A DNA stretch of 64,000 bases from assembly GCF_018688095.1 (NCBI RefSeq), contig NZ_CP061311.1, positions 1,052,861-1,116,860 of the forward strand, read 5' to 3'. Source of the stretch: Polynucleobacter sp. AP-Titi-500A-B4. GTDB taxonomy: Bacteria > Pseudomonadota > Gammaproteobacteria > Burkholderiales > Burkholderiaceae. Made by a program: the position numbers and the translations under genes. The notes under the pieces were generated by a model. That model did not search any database, was not told where the DNA came from, and saw nothing but the letters and a program-made list of their open reading frames with translations. This document shows, piece by piece, positions 1 through 9,056 of the stretch. The first letter of the stretch is position 1. Each line of letters begins with the position of its first letter.

Positions 1-728
1 TTTTCAATGGAGCAAACAATGATGCAGTTGTCATTGCGATCTCGCACCACTTCCATCTCAAATTCTTTCCAGCCCAAGAGAGATTCTTCAATCAAGAGCT
101 CGCGAGTTGGAGATAAATCAAGACCGCGCTTGCAAATCTCTTCGAATTCTTCGCGGTTATAGGCAATACCGCCGCCTGATCCGCCCATGGTGAACGAAGG
201 ACGAATGACTACCGGGAAACCAGAGCTGCCAGTTTCCTTCTGAATCCGCTGTTGCACTTCATGAGCTTCATCCATGGAGTGGGCAATGCCAGACTTAGCA
301 GAACCTAGACCAATCTTAGTCATGGCATCTTTAAATTTCTGGCGATCTTCTGCTTTATCAATCGCTTCGGGGGAAGCACCAATCAATTCGCAGCCATATT
401 TTTTCAATACGCCATGACGATGTAAGTCGAGTGCGCAGTTCAGGGCAGTTTGACCACCCATGGTCGGCAAAATGGCATCTGGCTTCTCAGTAGCAATAAT
501 GCGCTCTACCACTTCCCAGGTAATAGGTTCGATGTAAGTCACATCAGCCATTTCTGGATCAGTCATGATGGTGGCAGGATTGCTGTTCACCAAAATCACT
601 TTGTAGCCCTCATCACGCAATGCTTTACATGCTTGTGCACCTGAGTAATCGAACTCACAAGCTTGGCCAATCACAATAGGGCCAGCACCAATAATCAGAA
701 TGCTCTTAATGTCGCTACGCTTAGGCAT
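1..728 (-). CDS. carB: Carbamoyl-phosphate synthase large subunit, N-terminal part (cut by window edge)
   Basis: CarB makes carbamoyl phosphate from bicarbonate, ATP and ammonia delivered by CarA, feeding pyrimidine and arginine synthesis. About 242 codons are visible, beginning MPKRSDIKS and followed by the GAGPIVIGQACEFDYSG signature of the first carboxyphosphate domain and an ATP-grasp region (RPSFTMGGSGGG, then EESLLGWKEFEMEVVRD). The rest lies beyond base 1. The ATG (728-726) overlaps the carA TAA stop by one base (TAATG), so the two subunits are translationally coupled. Both the family call and the start are firm. Confidence 0.97.
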   Translation of the reverse strand, partial: MPKRSDIKSILIIGAGPIVIGQACEFDYSGAQACKALRDEGYKVILVNSNPATIMTDPEMADVTYIEPITWEVVERIIATEKPDAILPTMGGQTALNCALDLHRHGVLKKYGCELIGASPEAIDKAEDRQKFKDAMTKIGLGSAKSGIAHSMDEAHEVQQRIQKETGSSGFPVVIRPSFTMGGSGGGIAYNREEFEEICKRGLDLSPTRELLIEESLLGWKEFEMEVVRDRNDNCIIVCSIE

Positions 729-1924
729 TATTTGCCCTCCTTCTTGCTGGCAGCATTCATGAGCTCCACAAACCGATCAAATAAATAGGCGATGTCATGT
801 GGCCCAGGCGATGCTTCAGGGTGACCCTGGAAGCAGAGAGCCGGCTTATCTTTCCAAGCCAAACCTTGTAACGAGCCGTCAAACAAAGAAACATGGGTTA
901 CGCGAATGTTGTCTGGAAGTGTATTGGCATCGACTGCAAAGCCATGGTTTTGTGAAGTAATGGCTACACGGCCAGTATCTAAATCTTTCACTGGATGGTT
1001 TGCACCGTGGTGACCAAACTTCATCTTCAAGGTTTTGGCACCCGCTGCTAAACCCATAATCTGATGGCCTAAGCAGATACCAAAGGTAGGAACACCTTTT
1101 TCAATAATTTCTTTTGCGGCAGCAATTGCATAATCGCAAGGACCAGGATCTCCAGGCCCATTTGAGAAAAATACGCCATCTGGTTTCATGGTCAAGACTT
1201 CTGCAGCAGTTGTTTGCGCAGGCACAACCGTTAATTCGCAGCCACGCTCAGTGAGCATCCGCAAAATATTACGCTTCACACCGAAGTCATAAGCAACAAC
1301 CTTTTTCAGCGGCTTAGTTTTATCTAGAGTTCTGTATGCAGGCTTGCCATCAGGGCCATGCAAATCCCATTCTGCTTCGCGCCATTCGTATGCTTTTGAA
1401 GTGGTAACAACTTTTGCCAAGTCCAGGCCGCTCATGCCAGGAAAGGCTTTTGCTAGTTCTAAGGCCTTTTTACCCAAAACCTCAGAGTCCTCACCCAATT
1501 TGCCTGCCACAATCGCACCCGATTGAGCACCCTTATCACGCAAGATGCGTGTCAGCTTACGAGTATCGATTCCAGCGATTCCAACTACGCCAGCTTCTTT
1601 TAAGTAGCTGTCTAAGCTACCTTCTGAGCGAAAATTAGAAACACGTTTTGGCAGATCTTTGATGACTAGGCCGGCTGCATGAATCTGATCAGACTCAGCA
1701 TCTTGGGCATTAACACCTACGTTTCCAATATGGGGATAAGTCAGGGTGACAATTTGGCGCGAATAACTAGGATCAGTGATGATCTCTTGGTAACCAGTCA
1801 ATGCAGTATTGAAAACAACTTCGCCGGTAGTTTCGCCTGGGGCGCCAATGCTATAACCGGGAAATAAGGTGCCGTCGGCTAAGGCCAACACGGCGGGAGG
1901 AAAAGAAGGAAGCAAGGGTGACAA
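728..1924 (-). CDS. carA: Carbamoyl-phosphate synthase small (glutaminase) subunit
   Basis: CarA hydrolyses glutamine and channels ammonia to CarB. The 398-residue length is normal for the family. The N-terminal domain carries the ALADGTLFPGYSIG and FNTALTGYQEIITDPSY motifs. The C-terminal class I glutamine amidotransferase has the nucleophile in FGICLGHQIMG and the His/Glu pair in FQGHPEASPGP. The start looks like TTG at 1924, because no in-frame ATG lies nearby and a GGAG sits about seven bases upstream. An ATG at 1929 is in another frame. Its stop overlaps the carB start by one base. The 240 bases upstream hold no gene, and I could not identify a convincing promoter or regulatory site there. 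Confidence 0.96.
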   Translation of the reverse strand: MSPLLPSFPPAVLALADGTLFPGYSIGAPGETTGEVVFNTALTGYQEIITDPSYSRQIVTLTYPHIGNVGVNAQDAESDQIHAAGLVIKDLPKRVSNFRSEGSLDSYLKEAGVVGIAGIDTRKLTRILRDKGAQSGAIVAGKLGEDSEVLGKKALELAKAFPGMSGLDLAKVVTTSKAYEWREAEWDLHGPDGKPAYRTLDKTKPLKKVVAYDFGVKRNILRMLTERGCELTVVPAQTTAAEVLTMKPDGVFFSNGPGDPGPCDYAIAAAKEIIEKGVPTFGICLGHQIMGLAAGAKTLKMKFGHHGANHPVKDLDTGRVAITSQNHGFAVDANTLPDNIRVTHVSLFDGSLQGLAWKDKPALCFQGHPEASPGPHDIAYLFDRFVELMNAASKKEGK

Positions 1925-2168
1925 ACCATCTCCAGTCCCTGCTCCATCCGACGCTCAAAACCCCCAAAAAGACCAACCCGGGGCTTGTGTATGCGGGAGG
2001 TGAGTGTCTTTAAGCGCTAGGGTATTTAATTAGTTTCGAACCTTGCAATGATACCAGTTTTGGTCTGTAAGCCTTTGAATCCCCAGCCAAATGCGCTTTA
2101 GAGGCTGATTTCCTCCCCAAACCCTTAGGGCCGAGAAGGATATCTATCAGCGTGTCGTGTTTTAACTC

Positions 2169-4052
2169 TTACGCAGCGGCACCTTGCTCAATGATGGTCT
2201 TGATTTGAGCTAAGACAGTCTGATCTTCCATGGTACTGATATCACCAGGATCACGCCCTTCTGCAACCGCTTGCAATGCACGGCGAACGATCTTACCCGA
2301 ACGGGTCTTTGGCAATGCCGTGACAACATAAACACGACCAGGTCGAGCAATCGCACCCAGTTGGCTATCCACAGTTTTCATACACTCTTTTTCCAAGTTT
2401 TCTGCCTTAGAGGCGTCTTTTGGAATCACAAATGCAATCGCAGCCTGACCTTTAAGCTTGTCCTCGATGCCAACCACAGCCACTTCAGAAATATTGGGAT
2501 GGCTAGAGATACTTTCCTCAATTTCGCGAGTACCAAGTCGGTGACCTGCAACGTTAATCACATCATCAGTACGACCCAAGATAAAGAAATATCCATCTTT
2601 ATCTTTGATACCCCAGTCAAAGGTGGAATAAATCAACTTACCAGGGATCGTTTCCCAATAAGTGCTAATAAAACGCTTGTCATCGCCCCATACGGTTTGC
2701 ATACAGCCCGGAGGTAGCGGACCTTCAATGGCAATCACCCCTTTTTGATCAGGCCCTAGCTCAGCGGAGGTCGCATCATCCAAGAGTTTCATGTTGTAGC
2801 CAAAAGACGGGACGCCAGGTGAGCCAAACTTGTGGGGCATCACTTCTACACCACGTTGAATCGCTAACATTGGCCAGCCAGTTTCGGTCTGCCAGTAGTT
2901 ATCCACAATCGGTTTCTTAATCGCATCATGAATCCAACTTGCGGTTGGTTCATCAAGCGGCTCGCCTGCCAGGAACAATGCACGTAATGTAGAAAGATCA
3001 TGCTTAGTTAAGTATTCAGGATCTTGTTTTTTGAGAACCCGAACAGCGGTCGGTGCAGAGAACATGACGGAGACTTTGTATTTAGCAACCAACTCCCACC
3101 AGATACCTGCATCAGGACGCAATGGCGTACCCTCATACATGATCGTCGCCATGCCATTGAGTAGTGGACCATAAATAATGTAGCTGTGCCCAACTACCCA
3201 ACCAATGTCAGAGGTGGTGAACATGGTTTCACCAGCTTTGCCACAGAAGATGTGATTCATCGTGGACATCAATGCAACCGCATAACCACCGGTATCACGT
3301 TGAACGCCCTTTGGTTTTCCAGTGGTACCAGAGGTATACAAAATATAAGAGGGGTGGGTTGCATCTACCCATTCAATTGGAACCAGATCATTGAGGTGTT
3401 TTTTGCGCTCAGAGGCATAGTCCAAGTCTCTTCCAGCTACTGTAGTGAATTCAGAAAGGCCACGATTCACGATCAAGACTTTTTCTGGCTTGTAACTAGC
3501 TAGTGTGATTGCCTCATCCAACAATGGCTTGTATGGAACTGCTTTACCGCCGCGCATACCAGCTTCTGCAGTCACCACCATTTTGGGTTTTGCATCATCA
3601 ATACGAGAAGCCAAGCTATGGGACGCAAAACCTCCGAATACTACAGAATGAATTGCCCCAATACGAGCACAAGCGAGCATTGCAAAGCAAGCTTCAGCAA
3701 TCATCGGCATATAGATTAATACGCGATCGCCTTTTTTTATGCCGTTGGCTTTGTAAATAGCGGCCATACGATTGACTTCTTCGTAGAGCTCTTTGAATGT
3801 GTATGCCTTCTCTTGGTTGGTTTCTGTCGAAACCGCTACTAAAGCAGTTTGATCTGGGTTAGTTTTGTAGTGACGATCAACTGCGTTGTAACAAAGATTA
3901 GTAAGACCGCCCTCAAACCATTTAGCAAATGGCGGGTTGTCGTAGTTCAGAACCTTATCAAATGGTTTTTCCCAATGAATCAACTTGGCCTGCTCACCCC
4001 AAAATCCATCTGGGTCTTTTATTGAGCGTTCGTGATGTGCTTTATAGGACAT
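2169..4052 (-). CDS. prpE: Propionyl-CoA synthetase (propionate--CoA ligase)
   Basis: This ANL-superfamily enzyme activates propionate to propionyl-CoA through an acyl-adenylate. The protein has 627 residues from the chosen start, the usual PrpE size. Visible motifs are the P-loop YILYTSGTTGKPKGV, DNYWQTETGWP (PrpE wording; acetyl-CoA synthetases usually read WWQTETGG), the hinge region GRTDDVINVAGHRLGTREIEE and the C-terminal lysine motif KTRSGKIVRR. An upstream in-frame TTG (4058) gives two extra residues, but the ATG at 4052 is better placed behind an AGG-type ribosome site. It lies 29 bases after mltD, far from any prpBC genes, which are absent here. AcsA is the alternative, but the WQTETGWP motif argues for PrpE. 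Confidence 0.9.
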   Translation of the reverse strand: MSYKAHHERSIKDPDGFWGEQAKLIHWEKPFDKVLNYDNPPFAKWFEGGLTNLCYNAVDRHYKTNPDQTALVAVSTETNQEKAYTFKELYEEVNRMAAIYKANGIKKGDRVLIYMPMIAEACFAMLACARIGAIHSVVFGGFASHSLASRIDDAKPKMVVTAEAGMRGGKAVPYKPLLDEAITLASYKPEKVLIVNRGLSEFTTVAGRDLDYASERKKHLNDLVPIEWVDATHPSYILYTSGTTGKPKGVQRDTGGYAVALMSTMNHIFCGKAGETMFTTSDIGWVVGHSYIIYGPLLNGMATIMYEGTPLRPDAGIWWELVAKYKVSVMFSAPTAVRVLKKQDPEYLTKHDLSTLRALFLAGEPLDEPTASWIHDAIKKPIVDNYWQTETGWPMLAIQRGVEVMPHKFGSPGVPSFGYNMKLLDDATSAELGPDQKGVIAIEGPLPPGCMQTVWGDDKRFISTYWETIPGKLIYSTFDWGIKDKDGYFFILGRTDDVINVAGHRLGTREIEESISSHPNISEVAVVGIEDKLKGQAAIAFVIPKDASKAENLEKECMKTVDSQLGAIARPGRVYVVTALPKTRSGKIVRRALQAVAEGRDPGDISTMEDQTVLAQIKTIIEQGAAA

Positions 4053-4081
4053 GGTCAACCTAATCTAAAAAGTTTCTGAAA

Positions 4082-5518
4082 TTACGGGTTTTTGCTCGCC
4101 CCTTTATTACTTGAACTGTTGCTAACGGGCGCCGAACTACCATTTTTCGCAGATTTTGCAAGCCCTGTCGATGCGGATTTATGCTGAGATGCAGCATTTT
4201 TTTGAGAAGAATTACCCTTAGAAGCAACTGAAGGGGTTGCATTATTCGGTTTTGCTGGCCCACATTTCACAGCTTTGGCATTCTTAGCGCCTTTGGCTGG
4301 TTTCGGGCATTTAGGGGCTGGTGGAGGTGGTTTTTCAAGGCTTAGGCTGGCGTTATCAGCCATAGCCGACGAAACGTCTCCTGCACGACTGCCGACTTTC
4401 GGAATAATGACAGTAGACCCTGCCTTGATTCTCATACCCTTGGGGATACCATTAACTTGTCTTAATGCGTCCGGATCAACACCCAATGTTTTTGCAGCTT
4501 GATCCACACTTTCAGTCTTGCTCACTTTGACGGCAGTCCAGCTAGAGAGTGGTTTGCTGTATTTCTTTAGGTTGTCTTGAAAGATTTCAGCATGACCGAA
4601 CGGCAATAAGATTTGCTGGTTGGCGTTACTGAGGATGACAGGTTTATTGAATGATGGATTCAGACTATGAAATTCATCTTCAGGTATTTCTGCTAACTTA
4701 ATCGCTAATGAGACATCAATATCACTACCTACCTCTACTGCAACAAAGTAAGGATGATTCTCGAGTTCAGGCAAAACAATACCGTAGGCTGATGGGTCCA
4801 ACACAATGGCGCGATACGCCATCAGCTTGGGCACATACATGCGGGTCTCGCGGGGCATCGTTAAGCTCTCGTAATCTGTAGGCAAGCCTGCTGCAAGATT
4901 ACGTTTCTGAGCTTTAGACACATTGCCTGCACCCCAGTTATATGCAGCCAATGCCAACTCCCAGCTGCCAAATTGTTTATGAAGACGTTGTAAATAATCC
5001 AAGGCAGCATCAGTGGATTGCAAGACATCCCTGCGTTCATCACGAAAGACATTTTGTGTCAGTTGAAAATCCTTGCCAGTCGCTGGCATAAATTGCCATA
5101 GGCCAACTGCCTTTGCACTCGACTTCGCATTGGTGACAAAGGCGCTCTCCACAAAGGGCAACAAGGCAATTTCCGTAGGCATGTTGCGTGCGTTCACTTC
5201 TTGTACGATATAAAACAAATAGCGTGAGGAACGTGCCATAGAGCGATGTACATAATCTGGGCGGGCACTAAGCCAACGCACTTGCTCAATCTCGAGAGGG
5301 CTATTCAGGGGTTCCATTTGGAATCCATCCCGAATGCGAATCCACAAGTTATCTGAAGGTGCGTAGACCTTGCTCACGGACTGGCTCTGAAGGTTGACTC
5401 GCGTCGCCTTAGATGCTTTGGACCCTGGCTTAGTCGGCGTATCTGAGGACCAATCTCCTGTGCTGGCGCAACCAGATAAAAAAACGGCAATGACTATTGC
5501 CGTATAGATCAAACGCAT
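4082..5518 (-). CDS. mltD: Membrane-bound lytic murein transglycosylase D (lipoprotein)
   Basis: MltD cleaves peptidoglycan glycan strands at the inner face of the outer membrane, leaving 1,6-anhydro-muramyl ends. The 478-residue protein begins with a lipoprotein signal ending at the lipobox LSGC (Cys17). The SLT domain spans about 105-230, with the catalytic Glu in LLPFVESAF (about Glu124), followed by GLWQFMPATG and AYNWGAGNV. One LysM-like repeat lies near 330-375, and the last ~90 residues are a Lys/Ala/Ser/Asn-rich low-complexity tail. The start codon overlaps the gloB stop by one base (TGATG). The mltD-gloB pairing is also found in Escherichia coli, which supports the name. Confidence 0.92.
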   Translation of the reverse strand: MRLIYTAIVIAVFLSGCASTGDWSSDTPTKPGSKASKATRVNLQSQSVSKVYAPSDNLWIRIRDGFQMEPLNSPLEIEQVRWLSARPDYVHRSMARSSRYLFYIVQEVNARNMPTEIALLPFVESAFVTNAKSSAKAVGLWQFMPATGKDFQLTQNVFRDERRDVLQSTDAALDYLQRLHKQFGSWELALAAYNWGAGNVSKAQKRNLAAGLPTDYESLTMPRETRMYVPKLMAYRAIVLDPSAYGIVLPELENHPYFVAVEVGSDIDVSLAIKLAEIPEDEFHSLNPSFNKPVILSNANQQILLPFGHAEIFQDNLKKYSKPLSSWTAVKVSKTESVDQAAKTLGVDPDALRQVNGIPKGMRIKAGSTVIIPKVGSRAGDVSSAMADNASLSLEKPPPPAPKCPKPAKGAKNAKAVKCGPAKPNNATPSVASKGNSSQKNAASQHKSASTGLAKSAKNGSSAPVSNSSSNKGASKNP

Positions 5519-6327
5519 CAGAATCGGTCTTTCCAGGCACGTATGACAGCCAATACATGCGCTGGTGATGGCAGTTCTAACTGACCAGAAATCGTTTTGG
5601 CCGATGCTATTACATCGTCCTGATCACTTCGCATAAACGGGTTAACTTGTAGCTCTTGCCCGATCGTTGTTGGTAGGGTTGGCAGCCCTTTTTTCCGCAA
5701 CTCTTGTGCACGCTCTGACCAAGAAATTAAATTTACATTATTAGGTTCGACTGCCAAAGCAAAACGAATGTTGGATAAGGTGTATTCATGGGTGCAGTAC
5801 ACCAAAGTATTTTTAGGAAAGGCAGCAAACTTGGCTAATGACTCAGTCATCTGAGTTGGTGTGCCTTCGAATAATCGGCCACAACCGGAAGCGAATAAGG
5901 TATCGCCACAGAACAACATAGGCTCAACAACATTAGCCTGCATGTTTGCAAAGTAGGATATGTGGCTTAAAGTGTGGCCAGGCACCTCATACACCTTAAG
6001 GCTGATGCGCGGAGATTCAATCTCTATCTTGTCGCCCTCCATACCAATCACTGTACGACCGGGAATATTGTCGCCAACAGGACCATAGACCGGAATATTT
6101 GGTCCCAATGCATTTAATAGATTCAGAATGCCGCCTGTATGGTCAGCATGGTGATGCGTTACCAAAATACCCTTAAGCTTTAGCTCAGCCTGTGTCAGAT
6201 ATTCCAAAACAGGGGCTGAATCACCCGGATCAACCACCAATGCAGACTTTCCATCATGGATACACCAGATGTAGTTGTCATCAAAGGCTGGAATGGGCCA
6301 AACTTGCAATAAAGTATTCTTATCCAT
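5518..6327 (-). CDS. gloB: Hydroxyacylglutathione hydrolase (glyoxalase II)
   Basis: GloB hydrolyses S-D-lactoylglutathione to D-lactate and glutathione, the second step of methylglyoxal detoxification in the cytoplasm. The 269-residue protein has the metallo-beta-lactamase core with the binuclear metal motif THHHADHTGG (His58, His60, Asp62, His63), then GHTLSHISY and FCGDTLFASGCGRLFEGT. The N-terminal VWPIPAFDDNYIW is typical of GloB. It is divergent from the methyltransferase gene with only six bases between start codons, so each promoter must lie inside the neighbouring coding sequence. Confidence 0.95.
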   Translation of the reverse strand: MDKNTLLQVWPIPAFDDNYIWCIHDGKSALVVDPGDSAPVLEYLTQAELKLKGILVTHHHADHTGGILNLLNALGPNIPVYGPVGDNIPGRTVIGMEGDKIEIESPRISLKVYEVPGHTLSHISYFANMQANVVEPMLFCGDTLFASGCGRLFEGTPTQMTESLAKFAAFPKNTLVYCTHEYTLSNIRFALAVEPNNVNLISWSERAQELRKKGLPTLPTTIGQELQVNPFMRSDQDDVIASAKTISGQLELPSPAHVLAVIRAWKDRF

Positions 6328-6333
6328 AGACCG

Positions 6334-7152
6334 ATGATACCAACCCCACCCATCCCCTCGCAGATGCCTGCACCCCCTTGGAGCTCTTGGGAAAAGTGGC
6401 TCCAGTCACCTCCTGGCCGATATGTACTGCGCTGGGAGCAAAAGTGCTTTGATCAAATTGTGGCTGATGTCTTTGGCTTTCATGCCGTACAAATTGGCTT
6501 ACCCCAAATTAATGCCTTGAGCGAGAACCGCATGCCTTTGCATGCACTTTTGGTTCATTCTCATGACAGCCGCAAGGTCGCGCAACGCTTTGCTTGGCAC
6601 ATCATCGAAGGTAGCAATACCGAACTCCCTTTTGCTAACGAAAGTATTGATCTCATGGTTTTGCCGCACGTTCTTGAATTTGCTGCAGACCCTCATCACA
6701 TTTTGCGCGAAGTCGATCGCGTCCTGCGCCCGGAAGGTCGCTTGGTTATATCTGGATTTAATCCAGCCAGTTTGTGGGGCGCAAGACAATATCTCAGCAG
6801 ACTCATCGGCAATCCTTATCTTCCAAGAGACGGTCAATTTATCGGCCTCTTACGCGTCAAAGATTGGTTGCAACTTTTAAATTACTCACTGGATCGCGGT
6901 CACTTTGGTTGTTATAAATTTCCACTACAAGGCGAATCTTCCATGAACCGTATGGACTTCTTAGAGTCCATGGGTAACCGTTGGTGGCCTATCTTTGGGG
7001 CTGTGTTTTTAGTATCCGCAATCAAGCGACACCAGGGCATGAGGTTGATTGGACAAGTGCAGTCAGTACGCCTACCGGCTATTAATCAATTAGCGCCTGC
7101 TGCTGAACGCAATCAATTGCGCAACACGCTTAAGAAAACTCAAAGCAAGTAA
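6334..7152 (+). CDS. SAM-dependent methyltransferase, YafS-like
   Basis: A 272-residue class I methyltransferase-like protein of unknown substrate. The Methyltransf_11-like core shows LPFANESIDLMVLPHVLEFA, DPHHILREVDRVLRPEGRL and VISGFNPASLWGAR. The glycine-rich motif I is poorly conserved, as it often is in this group. By position (gloB, this gene, rnhA, dnaQ) it corresponds to E. coli yafS. The start is uncertain: ATG 6334 (MIPTPP) or ATG 6364 (MPAPPW), neither with a strong ribosome site. It sits nine bases ahead of rnhA and is probably co-transcribed with it. Confidence 0.85.
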   Translation: MIPTPPIPSQMPAPPWSSWEKWLQSPPGRYVLRWEQKCFDQIVADVFGFHAVQIGLPQINALSENRMPLHALLVHSHDSRKVAQRFAWHIIEGSNTELPFANESIDLMVLPHVLEFAADPHHILREVDRVLRPEGRLVISGFNPASLWGARQYLSRLIGNPYLPRDGQFIGLLRVKDWLQLLNYSLDRGHFGCYKFPLQGESSMNRMDFLESMGNRWWPIFGAVFLVSAIKRHQGMRLIGQVQSVRLPAINQLAPAAERNQLRNTLKKTQSK

Positions 7153-7161
7153 ATTACCCAT

Positions 7162-7626
7162 ATGCCTCATAACAAACCCGAACATCATCCACCTCATATC
7201 GTGATCTACACCGATGGTGCCTGCAAAGGCAATCCTGGACCTGGGGGCTGGGGTGCGGTCCTGCGTTCAGGCAATCATGAAAAGCAGATTCATGGTGGAG
7301 AAAAGCTCACCACTAACAATCGGATGGAAATAAGCGCTGTCATTTTTGCCCTGCGCGCACTAAAGCAAAGAAGCTCAGTTGAGCTTTGGACCGACTCCCA
7401 ATATGTCCAAAAAGGGGTCACAGAATGGCTAGAGGGCTGGAAAAAGCGTGGCTGGAAGACTGCCAGTAGAGACCCCGTTAAAAACGCCGATTTATGGCAA
7501 GAATTGGACGCTCTACTGCCTGATCACGAGATTTCTTGGCACTGGGTCAGAGGCCACAATGGTCACCCCGGAAACGAGCTAGCCGATCAACTAGCTAACA
7601 AAGGGGTTGAAGAGTTTTTGCCCTAG
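7162..7626 (+). CDS. rnhA: Ribonuclease HI
   Basis: RNase HI cuts the RNA strand of RNA-DNA hybrids and removes R-loops and primer remnants. The 154-residue protein has all four catalytic acidic residues: Asp18 in YTDGACKGNPGPGGWG, Glu56 in NNRMEI, Asp78 in WTDSQYV, and the last Asp in NELADQLA, with the conserved His in WVRGHNGHPGN. The N-terminus is about eight residues longer than in E. coli. The stop codon sits inside a perfect palindrome (described separately). Confidence 0.97.
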   Translation: MPHNKPEHHPPHIVIYTDGACKGNPGPGGWGAVLRSGNHEKQIHGGEKLTTNNRMEISAVIFALRALKQRSSVELWTDSQYVQKGVTEWLEGWKKRGWKTASRDPVKNADLWQELDALLPDHEISWHWVRGHNGHPGNELADQLANKGVEEFLP

Positions 7627-7642
7627 GGCAAATAAGTGCCCT
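7617..7642 (+). terminator. Possible weak terminator or hairpin at the rnhA stop
   Basis: A perfect 16-base palindrome, TTTGCCCTAGGGCAAA, covers the rnhA stop (7617-7632). An overlapping hairpin AGGGCA/TGCCCT (7625-7630 with 7637-7642, six-base loop) follows. Only a poor T-run comes after it (TTCTGCCACTGTTTT), so intrinsic termination would be partial at best. The remaining bases up to 7739 are A/T-rich and may hold a promoter for the efflux genes (a TATAAA at about 7715), but no good -35 is visible. Confidence 0.35.
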
Positions 7643-7739
7643 TCTGCCACTGTTTTAGCCTGCTTATGAGAGAATGGGCAAGCTTTCAAATAGCCTAGAA
7701 ACCGCATTTAAACTATAAAAAACTTAGAAAAACGAGACT

Positions 7740-9056
7740 GTGTCAAAAATAGAATCTTCTCTCGATCAGTTAGTCGCCAAGTTGGGTCAACTTAAAAATG
7801 TTGGCAAAGCCCGTTTGTGCGCTCTATGGCAAAAAGCATCTCCACAAGTCGGCAAATTAAAACAACTTGATTTTGCGACAGTCAAAGCAATTGCCATTCA
7901 ATATAAATGGCGTATCTTATTGGTCATCATCATTTTGTATGCCGGCTCTAAAGCCTACGACTACTTTTTTCCAGCGAGTACCAAAGGTGGCGGACCGCAA
8001 ACCATTACTAGCGTCGTTGTTGAAAAGAAAGACATTCCCCTAATTATTGAGGCCACTGGGACTATTGTATCTAGCAATATTGTTGATATCCGCCCTATGG
8101 TTACCAACACTGTGGCAAAAGTTCACATTAAAGATGGCGACGAAGTTAAAGAGGGTCAAATCTTATTTACCTTAGATGATCGCAATGACAAAGCAAATTA
8201 TGAGAAGTTAAGAGCCTTGGCTGATGATGCCCAAAAGCAGTATTTACGCGCCAAAGAGCTAGTAGATAAAAACTTTATTTCAAAAGCTGGCCTTGAAACC
8301 TCCTTGGCAAATGCAAAATCAGCACAAGCCGCAGCCAAGTCTGCTGAAGTGCAACTTTCATTTGACTCGATTCGCTCCCCCATTAATGGAAGAGCTGGAA
8401 TCATCAACGTATTTCCTGGATCTTTAGTGCAAGCAAGCAACGCGGTTGTGAGCACCACGAATGCAGCATCTACTTCGACCACTAGTTCGATGGTTACTAT
8501 CACCCAGCTAGATCCTATTAATGTCCAATTTGTCGTCCCAGAAAAAGATATCCCGATTCTTTTAGAAGGCAAACAGGCAGATAAGCCACTGACTGTTCAA
8601 GTTACCGTTGGCGGTGACAATAAAAATGTTTATGAAGGGCAAGTCTTCGTTGTTGACAATCAAGTTGACCCCTCCATTGCAGCCGTTCGTGTTCGGGCAC
8701 AAATGGCCAATCCTAAAATGACATTACTACCTGGTCAATTTGCCAGAGTCACCCTCAATGCCAATACCATCAAGGATGGACTTGCTGTCCCCTCTGAAGC
8801 AATTGTGATTAGCCCAAAGGGACGCTTACTTTATGTGGTCGATAAAGACAATAAAGTCTCTGCCAAGCCTGTGAAAGTAACCTATGAGTACCAAGGTACT
8901 TCCGTAGTGACCGGAATTGAATCTGGCGACAGAGTGGTTGTGGAAGGTAAGCAAAACTTACGGCCTGGCAGCAAGGTTCGTGAGGCAAAAGAGCTAAAGG
9001 CTAAAACTGCAGAAAGTCCTGCTCCATCAACCGCCAATACTTCTGAGAAAAAATGA
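7740..9056 (+). CDS. RND efflux periplasmic adaptor subunit (membrane fusion protein)
   Basis: This adaptor would link an inner-membrane RND pump to an outer-membrane channel. It has 438 residues and begins with GTG (7740, GAG-type ribosome site). The first ~58 residues are polar and would be cytoplasmic, followed by one membrane segment (about 59-75). The usual hairpin and biotinyl-lipoyl halves follow: VVDIRPMVTNTV-type entry, DGDEVKEGQILFTLDD, the alpha-helical hairpin near 150-200, SIRSPINGRAGI, and beta-barrel and membrane-proximal domains. The C-terminus is Ala/Lys-rich. The long cytoplasmic N-terminus is unusual, as many adaptors start with a signal or lipobox. It overlaps the pump gene by four bases (ATGA). 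No outer-membrane channel gene is present in this window. Confidence 0.9.
   Translation: MSKIESSLDQLVAKLGQLKNVGKARLCALWQKASPQVGKLKQLDFATVKAIAIQYKWRILLVIIILYAGSKAYDYFFPASTKGGGPQTITSVVVEKKDIPLIIEATGTIVSSNIVDIRPMVTNTVAKVHIKDGDEVKEGQILFTLDDRNDKANYEKLRALADDAQKQYLRAKELVDKNFISKAGLETSLANAKSAQAAAKSAEVQLSFDSIRSPINGRAGIINVFPGSLVQASNAVVSTTNAASTSTTSSMVTITQLDPINVQFVVPEKDIPILLEGKQADKPLTVQVTVGGDNKNVYEGQVFVVDNQVDPSIAAVRVRAQMANPKMTLLPGQFARVTLNANTIKDGLAVPSEAIVISPKGRLLYVVDKDNKVSAKPVKVTYEYQGTSVVTGIESGDRVVVEGKQNLRPGSKVREAKELKAKTAESPAPSTANTSEKK

Noticed and set aside
1925..2168. CCCC/GGGG pairing and a T-rich run upstream of carA as an attenuator or riboswitch.
   Set aside because: The stem is only four base pairs with a loop of about 14, and no alternative structure or leader ORF is seen.
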